From an uncultured Bacteroidales bacterium (GTDB lineage: Bacteria; Bacteroidota; Bacteroidia; Bacteroidales; Paludibacteraceae): DNA of 59,638 nucleotides. Below are positions 7,649-15,880 of the stretch, in pieces. Positions within the stretch are counted from its first letter, which is position 1. Every line of letters begins with the position of its first letter. The notes beneath the pieces are model-generated. The model was not told the origin of the DNA. It was given only the letters and a program-made list of their open reading frames with translations, and ran no database searches. The DNA is taken from NCBI GenBank assembly GCA_937911235.1, contig CALDPN010000086.1, forward strand, positions 1 through 59,638, read 5' to 3'. The position numbers and the translations under genes are program-made.

Positions 7649-8851
7649 ATGGTAAAAAGATATGAAATAGAAACGGTAACGTTACAAGAGTGGGGAACCG
7701 ATATTTACCCTAAACTTTCTTGGTTTAAACAAAGCAAGGTTGCTTCTGCTCATGTTATGGTTGTGGGTTGTGGTGCACTAGGCAACGAGGTAATAAAAAA
7801 CTTGGCGCTTTTTGGTGTGGGCAATATTGTTTTGGTAGACTTCGATGAAGTTGAATACTCAAATCTTACTCGTTCTATTCTTTTTTGTAGTGATGATGCA
7901 AAAATGCATCGTTACAAGGTGGAAGCTGCTGCGGAGAGTGTAAAAAGAATCAATCCTAATATTAATGTGACCACGATAGTGGGCGATATAAGTAATAGTG
8001 TAGGACTAGGACTTATTCGTAAAATGAATGTGATAGTGGGCTGTCTAGATAATAGATGGGCTCGTTATACACTAAATCGCTTGTGTATGCGTGCAGGAGC
8101 TCCTTGGGTAGATGGAGGAATTAACGCTCTTGAGGGAGTGGCAAAGGTGTTTATCCCTGGCAAAAATTGTTATGCTTGCACACTTGAGCCTTCTGCTCTT
8201 GCAGAATTGAAGCGCAGTACTTCTTGCGCTGTGGCAATTAAAAGAAATCAAGAAAGTGGCAGAGTGCCTACTACTCCAGTGGTGGCATCTATTATAGGTG
8301 CAGTTCAGGCACAAGAGGCTATGAAACTGATTCATAAAGAAGAACTCCAAGGTGGAGAACTTACATCGCTTTGTGGCAAAATGTTTTGCTACGATGGAGC
8401 TTCTATGACAGTGAGGTTGGTCTCTCACGAGGCTTGGGACGAAGATTGTCCAGTTCACGAACATTGGTCTCCTGTGATAGAATCTCCTCTTACCAATCTT
8501 AATACAGTAGAAGAAGTTTTAGCATATATAAAAGATAAATTTTCAACAGACTCTGCCGAAATAGTTTTAAGAAATCAGGCATTTGTGGATTTTATTGAAG
8601 ATAGAATTACTGGTGAAAAATACAATATAATGCTACCGGAGGCTGAGGTGTCTAGTTTTATAGAAAATGATGAGGTGCTGCGCATCAAACCAATGGGGCA
8701 GTTCTATCAACATACCATACGTGGTATCAATGAAGATTTTAAATACAAAAACCTAACACTAAAACAACTTGGCATTCCAGAGCAAGATGTGTTACACGTT
8801 AGGGATGAGAGAGAATTTTACGTTGAGTTAGGGTCAACTCCTAACTTCTAA
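7649..8851 (+). CDS. E1-like (ThiF/UBA family) ubiquitin-like activating enzyme
   Basis: Predicted to adenylate the C-terminal glycine of the ubiquitin-like protein encoded at 12989 and pass it on as a thioester. Numbered from the GTG at 7631, six residues upstream of the chosen ATG: GCGALG (46-51) is the nucleotide loop; DxDxVExSNLxR (70-81) and the LDN at 139-141 complete the adenylation site. CYAC (180-183) pairs with C273 and H276 as a probable zinc site. Cys199 in STSC sits where Uba4/MOCS3-type E1s have their catalytic cysteine. Residues about 285-400 form an extra domain ending in LTLKQLGIP and a YVEL strand, like the E2-recruiting ubiquitin-fold domain of E1s. The last residues and the stop codon come from TTAGGAG-type repeats (8836-8880). 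Confidence 0.85.
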   Translation: MVKRYEIETVTLQEWGTDIYPKLSWFKQSKVASAHVMVVGCGALGNEVIKNLALFGVGNIVLVDFDEVEYSNLTRSILFCSDDAKMHRYKVEAAAESVKRINPNINVTTIVGDISNSVGLGLIRKMNVIVGCLDNRWARYTLNRLCMRAGAPWVDGGINALEGVAKVFIPGKNCYACTLEPSALAELKRSTSCAVAIKRNQESGRVPTTPVVASIIGAVQAQEAMKLIHKEELQGGELTSLCGKMFCYDGASMTVRLVSHEAWDEDCPVHEHWSPVIESPLTNLNTVEEVLAYIKDKFSTDSAEIVLRNQAFVDFIEDRITGEKYNIMLPEAEVSSFIENDEVLRIKPMGQFYQHTIRGINEDFKYKNLTLKQLGIPEQDVLHVRDEREFYVELGSTPNF

Positions 8852-8880
8852 CTCCTAACTCCTAACTCCTAACTCCTAAC
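8836..8880. repeat. Heptamer tandem repeat (AACTCCT)n
   Basis: About 6.4 tandem copies of the 7-nt unit AACTCCT (TTAGGAG on the other strand), with one variant unit. It overlaps the end of the E1 gene, whose TAA stop lies inside it, and fills the gap to the next gene. The same heptamer recurs at 22446-22480, 37112-37144 and 54063-54130. Confidence 0.9.
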
Positions 8881-8883
8881 TTT

Positions 8884-9666
8884 ATGAAAAACACAAACAT
8901 ATCAGAATTGAGGGCAGAGGTGCTACTAAATCACTTATATCCAGAGCAAACAGATAACTGGATAGTAAGGGATAAGGGTACTTTTTATCGTAATTATAGT
9001 AGCGATATTTTGCAATTAGATGAAAAACTATCTCAAGTTTCTCTTTCACGTGATGGTTTGTTGCGTTTGCTTCCTCAGGGATTGATAAGTGCAGAAGATG
9101 ACCTTAGAGGCAAAGATTTTCCAACAAAATATGAGGAACTTACTCGTCGCAAAAACAACTTAGAAGAACTTTTTGTTCCATTCGATTCTTGGCGTTTTAG
9201 AGATGCAGTAAGAGATGAAGAGGATTTAGCAGACCTACTTGCAAATAAGCTAAATATCTTACTTAAAACATATTACGGAGTAGATATAGAGTCGGAGCAA
9301 AATCCAGATGTGAGAGAACTGATGAAAATGTTGCCTTTAGCAAGTAGTATTCGTGGCAATTATCACAAGATAGGTGATATACTAATGGTCATTTTAAAAC
9401 ATAGAGTTACTACTCACATTTCTTGCTACAATTGGAGCGACAAATTTATTGATACACAACCAATGGTAAGTTACAAGGTTTGGATTTCTAAACTTACAAA
9501 AGAAGAATATATCAGCCTTGAAAAAAATATAGAAGACTTGGTAAGTTTTATTGTTGAATGGTTTATCCCTTTTGATACACGTTGTGTAATAGAACTTAAA
9601 ACCGAAGAAAAAGCTTCGTTAAACCACACAATGCTTCTAAACTATAATACAAAGTTGAGTTTATAA
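8884..9666 (+). CDS. tssG: TssG-like type VI baseplate protein
   Basis: A 260-residue cytoplasmic protein. Landmarks resembling Bacteroidetes (subtype iii) TssG are FYRNYSSDI (34-42), LSRDGLLRLLPQGL (54-67), FVPFDSWRFR (97-106) and a helix with LPLASSIRGN (150-159). TssG joins two TssF subunits in the wedge of the T6SS baseplate. Identification rests on these motifs and on the TssE/TssF/TssK-like neighbours, not on an alignment. It starts 32 nt after the E1 gene, across the heptamer repeat, and precedes the TssK-like gene by 22 nt. The C-terminal third is not clearly recognisable. Confidence 0.6.
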   Translation: MKNTNISELRAEVLLNHLYPEQTDNWIVRDKGTFYRNYSSDILQLDEKLSQVSLSRDGLLRLLPQGLISAEDDLRGKDFPTKYEELTRRKNNLEELFVPFDSWRFRDAVRDEEDLADLLANKLNILLKTYYGVDIESEQNPDVRELMKMLPLASSIRGNYHKIGDILMVILKHRVTTHISCYNWSDKFIDTQPMVSYKVWISKLTKEEYISLEKNIEDLVSFIVEWFIPFDTRCVIELKTEEKASLNHTMLLNYNTKLSL

Positions 9667-9688
9667 ATTTTCTAAATACTTAAATAAG

Positions 9689-10831
9689 ATGAATGTAAAT
9701 GCAAAAATAGATTGGCATGCCGGAATGGAGCTTACTGCTCAAACATTTATCGAATTAGACAAATGCTTAGAAAGAAATAGGCAAATAACAAACACAGTAG
9801 CATGTGGAAATCATTTTGGAATCCTTCCTACTACTACATTTTCTTGCAAAGGTGTGTTTGTAAAAAAGACATTGGAGATAACTCCACTTTCATTTATGGC
9901 ACTTATGCCATCTGGTAACCTACTTCATGTAGATGAAAATGTGGTGGTTGATATTCCTATTTTGTATGGAAAGGAATATTATTTAGGTTGCAAGCAAGGT
10001 GATAAAACCCGTAGTTTCGACAAAGAACAAGTGCCTTTTGTATCTCCAGTGGCAGAATGTGGTATTTACACTTTCGAAGATTTGGCGTCTGCTCAGGTGT
10101 TCCCTTTAATGAAATTTAAAGTGAACGAGGGTGTTTTCTCTGTAGATAAAGATTATATACCTCCATTTTTAACCTTAGCTTTAGATACACGTTTTCAAGA
10201 CTATATAAACACTTTTGCTTCAAAAATTTCTGTTTTAGCAAAACATAAAAATCTAGAATCATCAGAGGCGAAACGTTGCTTTCTACGTTATGCAAATGTA
10301 CTTAAAAACTACAGCACTACACATAGAGTTCAACATTTTATAGAACTACTACAAGAAATAGCAGCTGCTGTAGAATTTTATATAGTTCAAGTATTTACAG
10401 AGCATGTAATTGAACAAAAGAGTTATTCTCCATACGATATAGTATCTTACCTAACATGGCTAGATGGATATTTACATGGTGCTGCCACAATTCTAGATGG
10501 AGTTGTGCTAGAAGACAAATCAATAGACTTCGATGCTCTAAAACTACAGGTTAAAGAAGAAATTTACGAAAAAGTTTATCCAGAACTTAAAGAGGCGTTG
10601 TACAATGAATTGCACGAAGAACTTAAGAAAGAAATTTGGGATGAGCTATATTCTTCACTTTCAGATTACATCAATGGTAATTTCAGAAAAGAAATCTTTG
10701 AATTGTTAGAAGGAAGGCTTTCAGAAGAACTATACGAAAAATTGTATAAGACCTTGTACGATGGATTATACAATGCTCTATACGTGCCTGCTCCGGTAGA
10801 GGAAGAAGAAGAGTTTTTACCTTTAATTTAA
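9689..10831 (+). CDS. tssK: TssK-like type VI baseplate protein with a repetitive C-terminus
   Basis: A 380-residue protein. IDWHAGMELTAQTF (7-20) is the characteristic TssK opening, and residues up to about 150 look like the beta-rich shell domain. In T6SS, TssK links the baseplate to the membrane complex. The C-terminus is unusual: residues about 285-366 are a run of short amphipathic helix repeats built on EELYEKLY-type units, with a final acidic and proline-rich tail. Subtype iii TssK proteins are of comparable length, so the whole fold is probably present. It is followed 5 nt later by the TssE-like gene. Confidence 0.65.
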   Translation: MNVNAKIDWHAGMELTAQTFIELDKCLERNRQITNTVACGNHFGILPTTTFSCKGVFVKKTLEITPLSFMALMPSGNLLHVDENVVVDIPILYGKEYYLGCKQGDKTRSFDKEQVPFVSPVAECGIYTFEDLASAQVFPLMKFKVNEGVFSVDKDYIPPFLTLALDTRFQDYINTFASKISVLAKHKNLESSEAKRCFLRYANVLKNYSTTHRVQHFIELLQEIAAAVEFYIVQVFTEHVIEQKSYSPYDIVSYLTWLDGYLHGAATILDGVVLEDKSIDFDALKLQVKEEIYEKVYPELKEALYNELHEELKKEIWDELYSSLSDYINGNFRKEIFELLEGRLSEELYEKLYKTLYDGLYNALYVPAPVEEEEEFLPLI

Positions 10832-10836
10832 AGCTT

Positions 10837-11274
10837 ATGATTACTCGTATTCCACTACAAATAAACTCAGGTGTTTTAGCCACTTATACAGATGTAAAAG
10901 AATCTATTGATGCACATGTAGAGTTGCTACTCACCACACCAGTAGGTAGTTGTGTCTCTGATCCAAACTTTGGTTTTATCTTAAATAATCTACGTTTCGA
11001 GATATTTAACGAAAACGAAGGTGTGGTGTTGAATGCAGACGAAGACCCTTCTGAACTATACGAGAAAAAGGTGTCTGGTTCTTCTAGAAATGTAAACACT
11101 TTTGCTATAGAACTTAAACAACTCATTGAACATTACGAACCAAGACTAGAAGATGTGCTTGTTACAATGTCATATGTGAGAGAGCATCGCAAAATTTACA
11201 TAACTATTAAAGGTGTTATCATAGAAACACAAACAAATTATCAGTATCAAACTTCTATTAGAATTTGGCAATAG
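10837..11274 (+). CDS. tssE: TssE/gp25-like baseplate protein
   Basis: A 145-residue protein of the T4 gp25/TssE family. The conserved segment LLLTTPVGSCVSDPNFGF (30-47) and the family's EPR core motif (residues 101-103 in HYEPRLEDVLV) are both present. gp25/TssE nucleates sheath assembly on the baseplate. It stands between the TssK-like and TssF-like genes with gaps of 5 and 3 nt. This is the most secure baseplate assignment in the cluster. Confidence 0.8.
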   Translation: MITRIPLQINSGVLATYTDVKESIDAHVELLLTTPVGSCVSDPNFGFILNNLRFEIFNENEGVVLNADEDPSELYEKKVSGSSRNVNTFAIELKQLIEHYEPRLEDVLVTMSYVREHRKIYITIKGVIIETQTNYQYQTSIRIWQ

Positions 11275-11277
11275 ATT

Positions 11278-12972
11278 ATGAGAAAAAAAATATTTGCTAC
11301 AGGAGAGATGGCTAAAGAGCTTCAAAAAGAAGCTATGGCTATTTGGCGTATGGGAAGTAATGAAGAGAACTTTGAGGGGATGGAAAATGACCCAGTGGTC
11401 TCATTACTTATGACAGCCTTGGCGTATCAAGAATATACAGCTGATAATGAACTTTCTCGACTAAAAAATGAGGTACTAGAAGACTTCTCTCGTATGCTTA
11501 TCCCATACGAATTATGTCATGCGAAACCTGCAAGTGTGTTGGTGCGAACAAACACAGAAGAGCAAGTAAATAAGGTGTCGCTTCATTCTGGAATGTCATT
11601 TACGCTTAGTGAAAATAAATTCAATTTTATGCCACTTCTAGATACCACAGTTTACAATGCAAAACTAGACTCAGTGGTGCGACTAGATGCTCGTAGATGG
11701 AAGGTGAGCATAAACTTCAAAGAAGAAATTTCTTCTCTAGAGGGTTTCTCATTCCTTGTTGATAATCACAACTTCAAAGACCTAAACATTAGCCTCGGAG
11801 GTAAACGTATTTCTCTTATAAAACCTTGGCACTATGCAAATTTGCCACTTTCTAAGTGTTTCTCTATAGATTCAATGCTATACAATGAAACCTTGGCATT
11901 TGACGCTAGCACCACATGGTTCGATTTATTTGCTCAGCAAAACAAACGCATGTTTGTGGTAGAAAAATATGCAACAGACGATATTTTTACTTGCCCTGTA
12001 GACAAGATAGATTTAGTTTTTGAATTTGTGGGAATAACAGATGATTTTGTCTTTGATAAATCTCAACTAATCATAAACACAGTTCTACTTGTAAATACAA
12101 GTTTAAAAAATGCTACACTGTCTGTAAACAATCCTATTGTGCGTATTGCCGACGAAGAAGGAAATGCCTCAGAAAAACTTTTGCATTTAATGCGTCCTTC
12201 TTCTGAACAAATGTATAAAAACATTTCTTTCACTCTTCGTCGTTCTGCAATAGAGCGTTTCAATGTGGATAGTTTATTAAGACTTCTACACTGCCTAATA
12301 GACAAATATTCTACAGACTACTACGCATTTATGCAGATAGACAGACTAAAAAATGGTTTAGAAGTAAATCGTTTATATCAATGGCTTGTAAATCTAGCAA
12401 AATACCTAGAAGATTCACCAATGTCTGTGTCTTCTGGTGTGTATTTGTTACTTAAAAAAGGCAAAGATAGTTTGCTTGAAGACGAAAGTCTCACACTACA
12501 ATACCTTATCACTCAAGGTGCTATGATAAACCCATATTTAAGTACACGTGCGCAGTTCAATGTGCCAGTAGGCATCTCAATGCAAAAAACTAGCGTGGTG
12601 GCAGAGCCTGTTTTAGGCTTGGATGAAGTAGTTGGAGTGGATGTTCAAAACTCAATGTCTAGATATTATATGGTCACAAACAACAGACTTGTTACACCTG
12701 CCGATATCAAGATTTTCTGTTACAACGAGCTCCTAAGAAGATACAATATAGATTCTAGTATTATTCGCAATATAGTGGTGACAAATGCAATTCATTCAGA
12801 AAGAGGTCATTGTGGTTTTGAAACCAAAGTAGAGATACTTATTATAGATGATGTATTTGTCAAACGTAGTTTGGCAGGAAAAATAAACGAAGTAGAACTT
12901 ATTCTACAAAAAATGATAGAGGTTCGTAGTTCTTTCGCCTATCCAGTTCAAGTGAATATTCGTATTGTTTAA
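11278..12972 (+). CDS. tssF: TssF-like type VI baseplate protein
   Basis: A 564-residue cytoplasmic protein. The N-terminus has the TssF layout: DPVVSLLMTALAYQEYTADNEL, a helix with LEDFSRMLIPYELCHAKPASVLV, then beta-rich modules. Near the C-terminus a compact alpha/beta unit (TPADIKIFCYNELLRRYN, SSFAYPVQVNIRIV) resembles the final domain of TssF. TssF forms the baseplate wedge with TssE and TssG. The gene starts 3 nt after the TssE-like gene, and the ubiquitin-like gene begins only 16 nt after its stop. Confidence 0.7.
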   Translation: MRKKIFATGEMAKELQKEAMAIWRMGSNEENFEGMENDPVVSLLMTALAYQEYTADNELSRLKNEVLEDFSRMLIPYELCHAKPASVLVRTNTEEQVNKVSLHSGMSFTLSENKFNFMPLLDTTVYNAKLDSVVRLDARRWKVSINFKEEISSLEGFSFLVDNHNFKDLNISLGGKRISLIKPWHYANLPLSKCFSIDSMLYNETLAFDASTTWFDLFAQQNKRMFVVEKYATDDIFTCPVDKIDLVFEFVGITDDFVFDKSQLIINTVLLVNTSLKNATLSVNNPIVRIADEEGNASEKLLHLMRPSSEQMYKNISFTLRRSAIERFNVDSLLRLLHCLIDKYSTDYYAFMQIDRLKNGLEVNRLYQWLVNLAKYLEDSPMSVSSGVYLLLKKGKDSLLEDESLTLQYLITQGAMINPYLSTRAQFNVPVGISMQKTSVVAEPVLGLDEVVGVDVQNSMSRYYMVTNNRLVTPADIKIFCYNELLRRYNIDSSIIRNIVVTNAIHSERGHCGFETKVEILIIDDVFVKRSLAGKINEVELILQKMIEVRSSFAYPVQVNIRIV

Positions 12973-12988
12973 TAAAAAAAATAAGATT

Positions 12989-13306
12989 ATGGAAGAATTT
13001 TTCTTAAACATAGTTTATAAAAACAAGAAGGTACGCTTTCGCATTATAAATCCAGAAGCACCTCTTAGTACGTTAATGAGCAACCTACGCCATGCCATAG
13101 GTAAAGATGGAAGACTTATTTTCGATTTCCCATCTGTAGATAATACAGGTGCTCCACTAGATTATTTCTTTGGAAAAGAAGACGCTGAGATAAATGAAAT
13201 TAGAGTTTTACGTCCAAGAGTAGGTAAAGTGGATCAAACTTTAGCCGACTATAGCATCAAAAATGGCGATACAGTATATTTAATTCCAGACCCATTCCCA
13301 GGATAG
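12989..13306 (+). CDS. Ubiquitin-like beta-grasp protein ending in glycine
   Basis: A 105-residue protein. I chose the ATG at 12989 (MEEFF) over a TTG 24 nt upstream because the upstream start would overlap the end of tssF and adds only a lysine/asparagine-rich lead. The C-terminal half TLADYSIKNGDTVYLIP corresponds to the TLxDYnIxxxxTLxLV strand of ubiquitin. The chain ends PDPFPG with a single terminal glycine exposed, so no protease would be needed before activation. It lies between tssF and the E2 gene (2-nt gap), with the E1 as first gene of the operon. Probable role: modifier conjugated by the E1/E2 pair. Targets unknown. Confidence 0.75.
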   Translation: MEEFFLNIVYKNKKVRFRIINPEAPLSTLMSNLRHAIGKDGRLIFDFPSVDNTGAPLDYFFGKEDAEINEIRVLRPRVGKVDQTLADYSIKNGDTVYLIPDPFPG

Positions 13307-13308
13307 TT

Positions 13309-13869
13309 ATGAAAGAGTTAACTGGACGAAATAGACGATTGCAACACGAATGGAAAACCTTAGAAAAAAGGCTAGCCTCAAGGTCTGATATAGACTTTTC
13401 CATTTCAAAACTAAATGCACAAGGTATGCCAATAGGCTATGAAGTAACATATCATGTGAAGTCTATTTGTGGAGTTACAAACATAGAAAACTTAGACAAG
13501 CCAGGCATTGATAATGAACCAATATTTGCAGAAGAATTTAAAATGCAAATAGAAATACCAGAAGATTATCCTTGTATAGATGCAATGCCAGAGTTTTGCT
13601 TCAAAACAAAAGATTCAGAGGGCAATTCAATACCTCACCCTTGGCACCCAAATATTAGATATTTTGGAGAAATGGCAGGTAGAGTTTGTTTAAATGCACC
13701 AGATAGTTATATGGATTTGGTATGGTATGTAGAGCGAGTGGCTCTATATCTAAGATACGAACTATATCATGCCAAACAAGAGCCTCCTTATCCAGAAGAT
13801 ATTACTGTGGCACGTTGGGTACTTCGCCAGGGAGAACCAATGAGGTGGATATTTTTTAATCAAAAATAA
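13309..13869 (+). CDS. E2-like (UBC-fold) conjugating enzyme
   Basis: A 186-residue protein with a canonical UBC core. It has an N-terminal helix (RNRRLQHEWKTLEKRL), EIPEDYPCIDAMPEFCF (82-98, compare the family's FPxDYPxxPPxVxF), HPNI (113-116, the HPN motif) and GRVCLN (124-129), which places the catalytic cysteine at C127. The C-terminal helices (VERVALYLRYELYHA, then a PPYPED stretch) are like other bacterial E2s. It would take the ubiquitin-like protein from the E1 and pass it to substrates, possibly with the RING-like protein at 15881-18256. The gene lies 2 nt after the ubiquitin-like gene. Confidence 0.85.
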   Translation: MKELTGRNRRLQHEWKTLEKRLASRSDIDFSISKLNAQGMPIGYEVTYHVKSICGVTNIENLDKPGIDNEPIFAEEFKMQIEIPEDYPCIDAMPEFCFKTKDSEGNSIPHPWHPNIRYFGEMAGRVCLNAPDSYMDLVWYVERVALYLRYELYHAKQEPPYPEDITVARWVLRQGEPMRWIFFNQK

Positions 13870-13876
13870 TAAAGTG

Positions 13877-15055
13877 ATGAATAAAGCTGTTTGTAAATTA
13901 GTTTGTTCTTTGGTTGTTTTAACAACTGCATTTATGGCATCATGTGCTAGTAAAAAGGCCATTGAAATGCCTATAAAACCATACCAAGTAATAACAGTAT
14001 CAGAAGAAACTCCTTATACAGAAACAATTTCTACCAAAGAAGGGGCTAAAGATATGGATATGCTCCTTAAAATAGAGTATAGCGAGAACGATAATACATT
14101 AAATGTAAGTATTACTTCACAACATCATTTATTTGGTTTTAAAAACAATTCACTTTATAAAAATGTAATCAGAAACAAGAAAATTTCTCTAGTACGACTT
14201 CCATATAAAGTGGTATCAGAACCAGATATGACTTATAGATTGTCTAAAAATATCCGTAATAATATTTCTGGTTGTAACGATAAACATACATTTAAAGCCT
14301 GGATTTCTACTACAGGGTTGCATTCACAAATGTCAGACTATGAAATGGTTACAGAAATTCTAACCCAAAAGTTTGACATTGTAGGCGATACCACTATTAC
14401 AGTTACTTTAGGCGATATTATGATGATGGAGCGTTCGGTATCTAAGAAAAATCGTTACGACCTTACTTTCTATACCAACCTAAACAAATCATATGTGGTA
14501 AATATCAAGCGCAATCCGTGTTTAGGTAAGGAAGCAGAACTAGATTCTACCCAAACTTTGTTGGATGAAATTAAAGAAAACTATACATCACTAGCAAGTA
14601 AATACCCAAATGTTGAGAATCTTACACAAGAAACTCTTTTAGCTTTAGAAGAGGTGAGGGTGAAATTTGAAACTAAATACGAAAAGAAAGAAACTACAAA
14701 TGAATGCCCAGCCATAGCATCTATGCTAGAAAACTATAATACATACGTGGATTCTATAGCAAAACTAGCAGACGTGAAAGCTGAATTTGCTCATAAAAGA
14801 CCAAGACTTTCAATGCCGGCAGACCAACTATTAGCAGTGGCTCGTATGGTAGATACCAATGTGGCTTCATGGCTAGTGTCAAATGACGTGGTAGAAAAAG
14901 CCGATTTAGTTAAGCGAAACAGACACCTTATTGATGATATAAACAAGAAAATATCTAATAAAATGAGAATGGATACAGAGCAAACCAAAGCTTACGCTGT
15001 ATTCAAAAAAGCAGAAAGATACTTCAACGAAACTTGTCAAAACAAAAAGAAATGA
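13877..15055 (+). CDS. Lipoprotein of the baseplate/ubiquitin-like operon
   Basis: A 392-residue protein with a signal peptide and lipobox (FMASC, Cys about 23-24), so probably an outer- or inner-membrane lipoprotein facing the periplasm. Residues about 50-215 look beta-rich. From about 230 on the chain is helical and charged, with two cysteines (NECPAI). I do not recognise the family; it could be the counterpart of one of the lipoproteins of Bacteroidetes T6SS membrane complexes (TssQ-type), but it is much longer. ATG at 13877 is preferred to GTG at 13874. Its stop overlaps the next ATG (ATGA, 15052-15055). Confidence 0.65.
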   Translation: MNKAVCKLVCSLVVLTTAFMASCASKKAIEMPIKPYQVITVSEETPYTETISTKEGAKDMDMLLKIEYSENDNTLNVSITSQHHLFGFKNNSLYKNVIRNKKISLVRLPYKVVSEPDMTYRLSKNIRNNISGCNDKHTFKAWISTTGLHSQMSDYEMVTEILTQKFDIVGDTTITVTLGDIMMMERSVSKKNRYDLTFYTNLNKSYVVNIKRNPCLGKEAELDSTQTLLDEIKENYTSLASKYPNVENLTQETLLALEEVRVKFETKYEKKETTNECPAIASMLENYNTYVDSIAKLADVKAEFAHKRPRLSMPADQLLAVARMVDTNVASWLVSNDVVEKADLVKRNRHLIDDINKKISNKMRMDTEQTKAYAVFKKAERYFNETCQNKKK

Positions 15056-15873
15056 GAAAGTTTTTTGTCTTAATATTATGCTTTGTTTGCTTTACGGCTA
15101 CTTGGGCGCAAGATACTCCTGCAGAAGCAAAAGTGGACCCATTTGCAGCACTAGAGGTGAGAGGTAGATTGTCTCTTTTTATAGAAGAAATAGAAACATT
15201 ACTTGCCAATGTGTCTTCTGCAAAACAAAAGCAACTTAAAAAAGCAGAAAAGTCGCTTAAAGCAGTAGAAAAGAAGTGGACTTTGTATAGCACTGCTCAT
15301 GGAGATGTTATTGCTTCAGAAGAAAGCCTAATGGAAGTAGTTGTGGCATACGAAGAGCGCAAACAATTATTGGCAGACTCTATAGCATCACAACTTCACA
15401 AACTCGACTCTTACGATAAGTTTGAGAGTGCAGAAGTTTTTATAGAATCTCAAATAGAACCTTATAACGAACTATATAACCAAGCAGTAGAATACTCTAT
15501 GCTAAAACAAACTGCATCACTACTAGAAAAACTTAAAACCAAAGAAGGACTTACTTTTAGTGATATTACAGCTCGTTACGAGGACTCTAAAACTATATCA
15601 GAAGAATATCCAGCCCTTAAAAAGAGAATGGAAGAATTAGAAGAGGAGTATATAGAAATTAAAGGACTTTCAGAAAAAATACAGGCTGCAGAATATAAAC
15701 CATTTCTAACTAGGATAAAAGATTACCTATATAGTTTTGCTGCAGTGGCAATGCTACTTATGTTTGCCAATATGGTACAAGCAAAAATACAAGCATCCCA
15801 ACAAATGCGTAAGAGCGCCAAAGAGTATCAAGAATTATTAAAGAAAAACGAAGAAGAAATACCTTCCATTTAA
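15052..15873 (+). CDS. Periplasmic coiled-coil protein with a C-terminal membrane anchor
   Basis: A 273-residue protein with a signal peptide (MRKFFVLILCFVCFTATWAQ), long charged coiled-coil helices (about 40-215), one membrane helix (FAAVAMLLMFANMV, about 225-243) and a short charged tail. The topology places the coiled coil in the periplasm and the tail in the cytoplasm. I chose the ATG at 15052, which overlaps the preceding stop, over the upstream alternative. It probably belongs to the membrane-complex part of the system. No family recognised. Confidence 0.7.
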   Translation: MRKFFVLILCFVCFTATWAQDTPAEAKVDPFAALEVRGRLSLFIEEIETLLANVSSAKQKQLKKAEKSLKAVEKKWTLYSTAHGDVIASEESLMEVVVAYEERKQLLADSIASQLHKLDSYDKFESAEVFIESQIEPYNELYNQAVEYSMLKQTASLLEKLKTKEGLTFSDITARYEDSKTISEEYPALKKRMEELEEEYIEIKGLSEKIQAAEYKPFLTRIKDYLYSFAAVAMLLMFANMVQAKIQASQQMRKSAKEYQELLKKNEEEIPSI

Positions 15874-15880
15874 ATATATA

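Noticed and set aside
8836..8880. CRISPR-like array
   Set aside because: The units are 7 nt with no spacers, so this is a simple tandem repeat.
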